Source: Bacteroidota bacterium (GTDB lineage Bacteria; Bacteroidota; Bacteroidia; Flavobacteriales_F; PHOS-HE28). From it: DNA of 21,515 nucleotides. Below, one piece after another: positions 15,601 to 21,515 of this stretch. A program made the position numbers and the translations under genes. Under the pieces are notes generated by a model. That model saw nothing but the letters and a program-made list of their open reading frames with translations, did not search any database and was not told where the DNA came from. How positions within the stretch are numbered: the first letter of the stretch is position 1; each line of letters starts with the position of its first letter. The stretch lies in NCBI GenBank assembly GCA_023418095.1, contig JAEZDL010000073.1:1-21515 (forward strand), in the 5' to 3' direction.

Positions 15601-18600
15601 GCGCTGAAGTTGACATGGGCTCCTATTATTCAGGCTGCCCGATCGATGTGGATTGCGGATCGACCGAGGCGCTCACCGTTGAGCATTGCTATACCAACAA
15701 CGACCCACGTGTGTTCACCTTCATCGGCTCCGATCCGGCGAACACTTTGGACCTGAAATTCCTTCAACCAAGCCCGATCGCGCCAGGTGATGGTATCACG
15801 ATCTGGAACGGCTATCCGGGTACGGGCACGCAGATCCCTGCGCCGATCACAGGAAGTGACCTGAGTTCGCTGGGGACGATCACCTCGAGCGGCAACATCA
15901 TTTCGGTCTCGATCCAATCGAACAGTGCTGGCAGTTGCGATGATGGTACCACATCCACGCCCTGGAACATCCAGGTAAGGTGCAGTGGTTGCATCGAACC
16001 CATGGGCGATGTGTTCATCACCACGGATTGCAACGCCTATACCTACAATGTACAGGTGGACCTCTGGTACCTGGGATACAGCGAAGCGTTGGAACAGGAT
16101 GCCACCAGTGCCGGGATCAGCTATACGGTGAACGGCGGTGCGCCGGTGGTGCTCAGCGATCTTACCGAGGACATCTACGACCTCGGTTCATTCCCTGTAG
16201 GAAGCATGATCAACGTTACGCTGGTGCACCAGGATGGTGAAGCCTGCAGCAACTTCCTTGGCGACTTCATCGAGAACCAGCCGTGCCCGCCTGCGAACGA
16301 TGCGTGCACTTCTCCCGCAGCCCTTGCCGTGAACAACACCGGAGCCTGCCCTGGTGCAGGGATCGGCGGAACCACCGTTTATGCCGACCTCACCGGTTCG
16401 ATGCCCTCCTGTTCGGCCACGGGCACCATCCAGGATGTATGGTACAGTTTCAATACGGGCGCGTACATAATGCCGCTCACGCTGAACCTTGCAGGTGGTA
16501 CGGCCGGACACCTTGGCTATCAGATCTTCAGTGCATGCGGCACACCCATGACCACTACCGGCGCATGTTCGGGTAACGTTACAGGCCCTGCCAGCATCAG
16601 CGGTCTTGCCCAGAATACCGATTACCTGATCAGGATATTCACACGTACCGATCTGGGCGCTGCAGGAACGTTCAACATCTGCATCTCGGGATTGCATGGA
16701 TCGCAATTGTGCGATGCGGCGATCAACATCCCTTCCGTACCTGTCGTGAACCAGGCCCTGGCCTGCCAATCCTCCAACCTGTTGAGCGCAACCACGGTGC
16801 CTGTGGCCTGTGGCACAGCGAGCAACAACTATAAAGGAGGCGTGGAAGCCCTGTACACCTTCACACCATCGGCAAGCGGCGCGTACAACATCTCCATAGC
16901 CGGCCAGACCTGGACAGGCATCTTCGTATATGCCAACGCCTGCCCATCCGCCGGTGGCACCTGTGTGGCGAGCATCGGTTCATCAACATCCAGCAAGAAC
17001 ATCAGCGTTGATCTGACCGCAGGTACGACCTACTACATCTGGTTCGATACCTATCCTTCCCCCGCGAGCCCATGCCCGGGAACGTTCTCCATCGTTCAGG
17101 ACCTGTGCCCTGCTCCTACTGCCGTCACCTCGACCAGCATCACGACCACCACTGCTTCGATCGGTTGGACTGGTGCAGGAGGGAATTACCTGATCGAATA
17201 TGGTCCTTCGGCCAGTTTCACCACACCGGGCACCGGGCCTTTGCCGGGAACCGGTGGTACCGTGGTGGCAGCCACTTCGAATCCCTTCACCATCACCGGG
17301 CTTACTGGGAATACGCAATACCGGGTATTCGTACGCCGGGATTGTTCACTGCAAGGTGGCGGGTATAGTTCCAACAGCACAGGGGTGCTCTTCACCACCG
17401 CGCCCAACCCACCGATCCAACCGGTATGCGGAAGCACCTGGTATGATTCGGGTGGAGCTTCCGGCCAGTATGGGAACAATGAAAATTACGTGGTCACGAT
17501 CTGTCCGCCGGCAGGCCAGGTGGCGCGCGTAACGTTCACCTCGTTCAATACTGAAGCGAGTTGGGATAGACTTCACATATACAATGGGCCCACCACGGCA
17601 TCGCCCATGTTCGCGAGTCCCAACGGCGCGGGATCGGGAAGCTCGCCGTATGGTGCCGGTGGCTGGTGGGGCGATCTGAGCAGCAACCTGCCAGGGCCGT
17701 TCCTCTCCACCGATCCATCGGGATGCCTCACTTTCGCCTTCTGGAGCGATGGTAGCGGTTTGCGTGCAGGTTGGTCGGCCACGATCGAATGCTTCACCCC
17801 CGTGGTGCCTGCTTGTATTCCCGCACCGCTCTTCCCTGCTGAAGGTTCATCGGCCTGCGTGGGTGCCACAACATTGCTATGGCCTGCATCTGCTGATGCC
17901 TCCGGTTACGATGTTTACCTCGATGCGGGTGCCACGGCCACGACACTTGTGAGCAGCGATCAGCCCGGTACATCGTACAATGCGGGTACACTTGCCGCTG
18001 GCACGTACACCTGGCGGATCGTGCCACGTAGTGCTGCCGGTGCAGCCACTGGGTGCCCCTCCTGGTCGTTCACCCGATATGCGATCCCTGAGGCAAGCGC
18101 CAGCAACAACGGGCCGGCATGTGTTGGCGGGACCGTCCAGCTCAGTACCCCTGAGGTGAGCGGTGCAACGTATAGTTGGACAGGGCCGAACGGCTTCGTG
18201 AGTTCGCAACCATCACCTGTGCTGAACAATGTGACCGCAGCTGATGCAGGTACCTACGCGGTAACCGTAAGCAACAACGGCTGCACGTCCACGGCATCAA
18301 CGACTAGTGTGCAGGTGCAACCGCTTCCGGGTGATGTAACGGCCACGGCCAGTGCCACTACCGTGGAGGCAGGGGAACTTGTGGACCTGTTCGCCACAGG
18401 AACGGCGATCGGAACAGCCTTCGTCGAGAATTTCAACGGTTCGCTGAACAACTGGATCACGACGAACACCAGCACAGGTGGATCCGCTCCGGCAGCTCCA
18501 GCTTGGACCTTGAGGCAGAGCCCTTACGTGTACAACACGATCAGCTTCTCCAGCAACGATGCCTCGCAATTCGTGATGACCAATAGCGATGCACAGGGAT

Positions 18601-20537
18601 CCGGCAGCACCACCATCACCACGCTTCAAAGTCCCGCGATCGATCTATCCAGTTACACGTCGGCTTCACTTACGTTCCATCATTACTACCGCCGCCTTGG
18701 CACGAACGACACCACCACGGTGCAGGTATCGACCGATGGATCGACATGGAACAATGTGCAGACCTACAATTCCACCCAGGGTGCGGCCAGCGGTTTTGTG
18801 CCTTCCAATGTGGATCTGAACACGTATGCGGGTGAGCCGGTCGTGTACATCAGGTTCCGCTATCGCGCTACCTGGGGCTATTACTGGGCGATCGATAATG
18901 TATCTGTGACCGGGCAGACCACTGCTGCATTCTCCTGGAACTCCGAACCAGCAGGATTCACCAGTACTGAGCAGAACCCGCAAGGTGTTGTAGTGAATAC
19001 GACGACCACCTACACCATGACCGCGTCCACACCGCAAGGGTGCACAGCGAGCGCGAGTGTAACCGTGGAAGTCATCGATCCGGAGGATTGCCCTGGCCTG
19101 GGCAATATCGGTGAGCCGTGCGATGATCTCGATCCAACGACAACCGGGGATGTGATCACGGCAGATTGCGAATGCGTGGGAACCCCAACGGGCACCCCAA
19201 CGCAGACCGTAGTGCTCGAGGTGAATTCCGATGCCAATGGCCAGCAGATCTCATGGGAGATCGCCGCGCAGGGTACGAACTTCATCATGTGCAGTGGATC
19301 GGGCTTTCCGAACAATGCCACCGTAACGGTGAATTGTGATCTGCCGGAAGGATGTTATGTGTTGCGCGTATTCGATAGCGCCGGCGATGGGATCGCCAAC
19401 GGTGGCTACATCCTGCGCACATTCCCCGGGAATGAGCGCATCATCGACAACCGCAACAACTTCACCACCGGCAACGTGAGCGCGATCGCCAACGATCAGG
19501 GCTTCTGCCTGCCGATCGGGGATGATCGCCTGATCTACACCAGCTGCGACAAACTTGATTGGATCTCCAACGAATTCATCGTTGCAAGCCTCGATCCGTT
19601 GGTGAGCGCAGAGTGGATCAATGGTGCGCCGAACTCACTACAGGATGCCAACTCCGGCTATGAGTTCTGGTTCTTCGATCCGAACGGCAGCTACAGCTTC
19701 CGCATTCTTCGAAGCCATTCCACGAGCCACGGTTATCCGGCCACAGGGCCGTCGCGCGCCGCTCACCTGCGCCTGAACAACTGGGCACCAGCCTACCATA
19801 TACCAACAGGTGTGCTCATGAACGTACGGGTGCGCGGTGTGATCAATGGTACAGCGCAGGAATGGGGTCCGGCATGCCGCTTCAAGATCGATCCCGTCGC
19901 CGCACAGTGTCCTGTAACAAAGCTCATGGACATTCCCGGCAATCAGTTCCTCAGCTGTAACCAGTTCCGCAACTTCGCTCCAGGCCAGTACGTGCATGCA
20001 CGACCTGTAAGTGGAGCCACGCAGTACCAGTTCCGCTTCCGCCAGCCGGCCGAGGGTTATGAAGTGGTGCGCACTACCAACAGCTACTTCGTTGAATTGT
20101 GGTGGACCGCCCTCCCACCGCTTGAAACGAATTCACAGTACGAAGTTGATGTACGCGCCTTCAAGAACGGACAATGGTGCCCGTGGGGTGAGATCTGCAA
20201 TCTTAACATCGGTGTCGGGCCGGGTGCGCAGGCCGGTGGCCAGAACGCCTTGATGGAGAGCGAAAGCACGGCAGCTACGCTGAACATGTGGCCGAACCCG
20301 AACCGTGGCGATCAGCTCTTCATCAGCCTCAGCGCGATCGAAGAGAACGTGACCACCGTTTCCGTGGAGATCCTTGATCTGAGCGGCAAGCGCATGACAA
20401 GCCGCACGATCGCAACGCAAGGAGGTTACCTGAACACGGTGATCGATCTGCAAGGTGAGATCGCTGCAGGCTTGTACCTGGTGAACATCATCGCTGGTGA
20501 GAAGATCTACACCAAGCGACTGGTCGTGCAACCGTAA
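12699..20537 (+). CDS. Giant T9SS cargo protein with FN3, MAM-like, CUB and Ig-like modules
   Basis: This 2612-residue protein is a paralogue of the preceding product. I chose the ATG at 12699: it gives a signal peptide of exactly 40 residues (Arg-rich n-region, then MQLALAAALVMCFATFKAQA|Q) as in the first protein, and the upstream TTG lies in the promoter. Modules: N-terminal beta domain with RIAINNNGWISFG (42-348) carrying a GTGIPTGTTV insert; FN3 (349-435); MAM/choice-of-anchor-like domain (442-630); FN3 (631-726); a second MAM-like domain (727-890); the shared CUB-like and pre-peptidase block (893-1331); a second pre-peptidase-like domain (to about 1469); FN3 (1470-1570); a classical CUB domain ending GWSATIECF (1577-1700); FN3-like (1705-1795); Ig-like with WTGPNGF (1796-1876); an Ig/PKD domain split by a MAM-like insert (1877-2125); linker ADCECVG; and the C-terminal module with the sorting domain MWPNPNRGDQ (2530-2612). 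Probably a surface adhesin; the ligand is unknown. Confidence 0.92.
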   Translation: MRSFNTVDVLLHARTRTTGGMQLALAAALVMCFATFKAQAQVSAYAFEQQVTTYTPITGGTVYGTTTSDDQRFLDPAVPAGSTATTGPGLPIGFTFVYNGVAYDRIAINNNGWISFGTTAEGVNNASSSSYAPLASTAVITPPHLRNRVTAMGRDLIGGFAFTASGISGTNVLTGASGTAGIMIGGPISGTGIPTGTTVTAVSGNAITLSNTLTANSTNATYTHQVGELRMQTIGTAPNRIAVVQWKNYKRYSTAGNNDNLNFQIRLHETTNLVEIKYGPIVFGTGVHTGTSAVQVGLGGSSATDFNDRQTTTNWNSSTAGTANNVGLDVNTGVVYPVNGLTFIWTPPACNAPGGISFTNITSSGATATWTSTGATSFMYEVRTSGAPGSGATGLVSSGTAATNSVSITGLSANTAYTFHVMAVCGTEQSAWTSSGFTTLCNAIVAPYTETFDAVAVTSSAYVTPPSCWNNFSSSGAYTTTTNVWRFANGTGTPGTDPDYGVEAVSDHTSGSGYFAWYDGSFGTSVTNVTLESPLIDMSALTTPFVRLFVYSNNTNNASLNTLTLQAYNGSAWVTLATHQGNAPSWIELSATVPAGIPATTRFRIVAQPGTGTDIFYNDLLVDDFSVTNAPTCFPPTNISIGNITATSATVTFTTNSSIGYEYEVRTSGAPGSGPAGLVATGNTAGSPFTVSGLTPASDLVIHLRGTCGGTDVSTWTLATSFSTLCDTYDIPWQDDFNNTTIGTIPDCWTVVNVNGATTWNSVSSPTSPAGFSTGVTMRYTYSTSTVADDWLFTPGLELTGGVSYQLNYLLGHNAGTAYTEKVRVMYGTSPTVADMTELIHDHDSLTGTTSAEYEWHFTPPATGIYYIGYQVYSAINQYYVYLDDVSVVLSPVCATTAISVQDDCANNEFSVAINITDLGSAASVDATYTVNYGAPTTVTGITTGTVIGPFADDEVVEITLDNGFPSCAEVDMGSYYSGCPIDVDCGSTEALTVEHCYTNNDPRVFTFIGSDPANTLDLKFLQPSPIAPGDGITIWNGYPGTGTQIPAPITGSDLSSLGTITSSGNIISVSIQSNSAGSCDDGTTSTPWNIQVRCSGCIEPMGDVFITTDCNAYTYNVQVDLWYLGYSEALEQDATSAGISYTVNGGAPVVLSDLTEDIYDLGSFPVGSMINVTLVHQDGEACSNFLGDFIENQPCPPANDACTSPAALAVNNTGACPGAGIGGTTVYADLTGSMPSCSATGTIQDVWYSFNTGAYIMPLTLNLAGGTAGHLGYQIFSACGTPMTTTGACSGNVTGPASISGLAQNTDYLIRIFTRTDLGAAGTFNICISGLHGSQLCDAAINIPSVPVVNQALACQSSNLLSATTVPVACGTASNNYKGGVEALYTFTPSASGAYNISIAGQTWTGIFVYANACPSAGGTCVASIGSSTSSKNISVDLTAGTTYYIWFDTYPSPASPCPGTFSIVQDLCPAPTAVTSTSITTTTASIGWTGAGGNYLIEYGPSASFTTPGTGPLPGTGGTVVAATSNPFTITGLTGNTQYRVFVRRDCSLQGGGYSSNSTGVLFTTAPNPPIQPVCGSTWYDSGGASGQYGNNENYVVTICPPAGQVARVTFTSFNTEASWDRLHIYNGPTTASPMFASPNGAGSGSSPYGAGGWWGDLSSNLPGPFLSTDPSGCLTFAFWSDGSGLRAGWSATIECFTPVVPACIPAPLFPAEGSSACVGATTLLWPASADASGYDVYLDAGATATTLVSSDQPGTSYNAGTLAAGTYTWRIVPRSAAGAATGCPSWSFTRYAIPEASASNNGPACVGGTVQLSTPEVSGATYSWTGPNGFVSSQPSPVLNNVTAADAGTYAVTVSNNGCTSTASTTSVQVQPLPGDVTATASATTVEAGELVDLFATGTAIGTAFVENFNGSLNNWITTNTSTGGSAPAAPAWTLRQSPYVYNTISFSSNDASQFVMTNSDAQGSGSTTITTLQSPAIDLSSYTSASLTFHHYYRRLGTNDTTTVQVSTDGSTWNNVQTYNSTQGAASGFVPSNVDLNTYAGEPVVYIRFRYRATWGYYWAIDNVSVTGQTTAAFSWNSEPAGFTSTEQNPQGVVVNTTTTYTMTASTPQGCTASASVTVEVIDPEDCPGLGNIGEPCDDLDPTTTGDVITADCECVGTPTGTPTQTVVLEVNSDANGQQISWEIAAQGTNFIMCSGSGFPNNATVTVNCDLPEGCYVLRVFDSAGDGIANGGYILRTFPGNERIIDNRNNFTTGNVSAIANDQGFCLPIGDDRLIYTSCDKLDWISNEFIVASLDPLVSAEWINGAPNSLQDANSGYEFWFFDPNGSYSFRILRSHSTSHGYPATGPSRAAHLRLNNWAPAYHIPTGVLMNVRVRGVINGTAQEWGPACRFKIDPVAAQCPVTKLMDIPGNQFLSCNQFRNFAPGQYVHARPVSGATQYQFRFRQPAEGYEVVRTTNSYFVELWWTALPPLETNSQYEVDVRAFKNGQWCPWGEICNLNIGVGPGAQAGGQNALMESESTAATLNMWPNPNRGDQLFISLSAIEENVTTVSVEILDLSGKRMTSRTIATQGGYLNTVIDLQGEIAAGLYLVNIIAGEKIYTKRLVVQP
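13171..13374 (+). other. Gly/Thr-rich insert resembling a phage tail-fibre type motif
   Basis: Within the N-terminal domain, GRDLIGG and ELRMQTIGTAPNRIAVVQW would normally be almost adjacent. Here about 68 residues come between them, including GGPISGTGIPTGTTVTAVSG and NAITLSNTLTAN. The pattern ISGTGIPxGTTVxxxxGxxITLS is familiar from phage tail-fibre and adhesin proteins. It reads as an inserted module; the boundaries are approximate. Confidence 0.5.
15375..16691 (+). repeat. Central block shared with the upstream paralogue (copy 2)
   Basis: The counterpart of 7351-8646, with the same order of CUB-like, spacer and pre-peptidase-type parts. Landmarks: QDDC, HCYTNNDPRVFT, SPIAPGDGITIW, SDLSS, PPANDAC, IQDVWYSFNT and TFNICIS. 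In this gene it is preceded by FN3 and MAM-like modules absent from the first gene. Confidence 0.8.
19200..20534 (+). repeat. C-terminal cargo module (copy 2): jelly-roll, two Cys-bracketed repeats, T9SS sorting domain
   Basis: The last 445 residues match the first protein's terminal module. FDSAGDGIANGGY is followed by repeat A (C2283 to C2393) and repeat B (C2420 to C2500). The Cys-to-Cys distances are 110 and 80 residues here against 110 and 79 in the first protein. The sorting domain is again 83 residues long and ends KRLVVQP. Confidence 0.85.
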
Positions 20538-20549
20538 GATCTGAAGTTC

Positions 20550-20593
20550 TGAAATGAAGAAGCCCCGCCGGTCGGCGGGGCTTCTTCATTTCA
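20550..20593. terminator. Bidirectional terminator between the cargo gene and the CHAT gene
   Basis: A perfect 21 bp stem: T plus GAAATGAAGAAGCCCCGCCG (20551-20570) pairs with CGGCGGGGCTTCTTCATTTC (20573-20592) plus A. It starts 13 nt after the cargo stop. The last codons and stop of the minus-strand CHAT gene (20586-20594) lie inside the right arm. Its core GAAGCCCCGCCG is closely related to the terminator at 12405-12444. The T-run is interrupted (CTTCTTC), so the tail is weaker than in that copy. Confidence 0.88.
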
Positions 20594-21515
20594 TTTGTTG
20601 AGATCGACGTTTGAAATACCAGATCGAAACAAGGACTAGGGTGATCAGAACGCCAATGATCACGAAAAACTGGTTCGATCGTTCCTTGATCGGATCCAAA
20701 TCACCCATCAGCACCATCCCACCCCAGTAATACGGCAATGACAATTCAGCATCGGCTTCGGACAAATGATCCAGCTTCGCCTGGCGTAGCGCTTTATGTT
20801 TCGGCATGCCCGATGCCAGGTGATCGTAGAATCGTTCAATGATCTCCGATGATGTCTTTTCATCCACCTTCCAAAGCGTGCTCACCAGACTGGGACATCC
20901 TGCAAAAGCAAAACCATAGCCGAGCGATCGCACGCCTTCGCCGTTCACATCTTCACCAACACCCGTCTCACATGCGGTGAGCACTGCCAATTGTGCGCGC
21001 AGATCCAGCTCGTAGATCTCGTACGCATGGAGGTAGCCATCCGAATCGGGCCCACCCACGCTGTCCTTGCTCAGCACCAGGCGTGAATACATCGGTGCGG
21101 TCCTGTTCAATTCAGCCTGTGTGCCCAGAAGGATGAAGCCGTATTCCTCTGCTTTCGATCGGAAGTTCTTCTCGGTGGCATCATCGCGGAGCATCACCAT
21201 GGCGTGCAGCGTATTTCCAAGGCCAGCCGCGGTGCGAAGCGCGAACGGTTGCCTGACGTTGCGAAGGAATTGGCGATCCAACTGCGTGCTGTCCTTTACA
21301 TGTGAAGCATATCGTTCCTTCAGATCATCATCGAATCCGGGCGCCACGGCCAGTGCGCCATTCGCGCGATCGCGGGACAGCTGGGCGAATCGCAAGGCCG
21401 TGGATGCCGAAAGCAGGTATGCGATCGTATGGCGGTTGAGCAGCAGTTGTTCCTTCAGGCCACCTTTACCGGGATCCGCCATGAGCAGCGTTTCGAAATT
21501 GATCGTGTGCAATGG
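20586..21515 (-). CDS. Membrane-anchored CHAT-domain protein with degenerate catalytic dyad, 5' end off window
   Basis: The frame is open to the window end, so only the C-terminal part of a longer protein is seen. CHAT domains are caspase-like Cys proteases, usually preceded by TPR repeats; those would lie upstream. The domain is recognised from INFETLLMADP, LRFAQLSRD, the small-subunit strand AVLTACETGVGED with the expected catalytic Cys (codon 20970-20972), NGEGVRSLGYGFAFAGCPSLVSTLWKVDEKTSSEIIERFY and HKALRQAKLDHL. The strand that should carry the catalytic His reads FILLGTQAELNRTAPMYSRLVLS, where LATHAEL is typical; the His is Gln (codon 21117-21119). The protein ends with one membrane helix (FFVIIGVLITLVLVSIWYF) and a basic tail KRRSQQMK, so the CHAT domain is anchored at the membrane. 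The TTG at 21510-21512 is not a real start. Confidence 0.88.
   Translation of the reverse strand, partial: PLHTINFETLLMADPGKGGLKEQLLLNRHTIAYLLSASTALRFAQLSRDRANGALAVAPGFDDDLKERYASHVKDSTQLDRQFLRNVRQPFALRTAAGLGNTLHAMVMLRDDATEKNFRSKAEEYGFILLGTQAELNRTAPMYSRLVLSKDSVGGPDSDGYLHAYEIYELDLRAQLAVLTACETGVGEDVNGEGVRSLGYGFAFAGCPSLVSTLWKVDEKTSSEIIERFYDHLASGMPKHKALRQAKLDHLSEADAELSLPYYWGGMVLMGDLDPIKERSNQFFVIIGVLITLVLVSIWYFKRRSQQMK

Noticed and set aside
20586..21512. A complete 308-residue CHAT gene starting at the TTG at 21510-21512
   Set aside because: The frame stays open to the window end and CHAT sequence is already under way at this point, so the gene is truncated by the window.

Overview
The window looks like part of a Bacteroidota chromosome, probably a fairly GC-rich member of the Flavobacteriales or a close relative. 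The reasons are two giant secreted proteins ending in type IX secretion system (T9SS) type A sorting domains, TonB-like C-terminal domains, a TAnnTTTG-type promoter box and weak Shine-Dalgarno sites. The taxonomic call is inference; no rRNA or other marker beyond PurA is present.

Layout. (1) Positions 1-4332 (+) form a tight housekeeping run: a STAS-domain protein (5' end off the window), purA, an RsmF-like rRNA m5C methyltransferase, a membrane-anchored TonB-like protein and a small secreted TonB-like protein. Starts and stops overlap or lie within about 40 nt, so this reads as one operon. (2) Positions 4365-6352 (-) hold a second operon, transcribed toward the first: a tandem universal stress protein, a DUF1883 protein and an unrecognised two-helix membrane protein. 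(3) Positions 6353-6783 are a divergent non-coding region with candidate promoters for both sides and operator-like repeats. (4) Positions 6784-12390 and 12699-20537 (+) encode two paralogous multidomain T9SS cargo proteins (1868 and 2612 aa), each followed by a near-perfect hairpin terminator of related sequence. (5) From 20586 to the window end (-) lies the C-terminal part of a membrane-anchored CHAT-domain (caspase-like) protein whose expected catalytic His is Gln.

The cargo pair is the main accessory content. Both proteins have a 40-residue signal peptide and a shared central block (CUB-like domain plus a pre-peptidase-type domain). Both end in a shared module of about 445 residues: a jelly-roll-like part with a DSAGDG motif, two Cys-bracketed repeats and the 83-residue T9SS sorting domain. 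Between the shared blocks each has its own mix of adhesin modules (GEVED, PKD/Ig, FN3, CUB, MAM-like). They are best read as surface or secreted adhesins that pass the inner membrane by Sec and the outer membrane by T9SS. No T9SS machinery genes lie in the window. The Cys-bracketed repeat is the best candidate here for an undescribed domain.

At the DNA level, GATC is several-fold over-represented in coding and non-coding sequence alike. No tRNA, rRNA, CRISPR array, insertion sequence or integrase was found.
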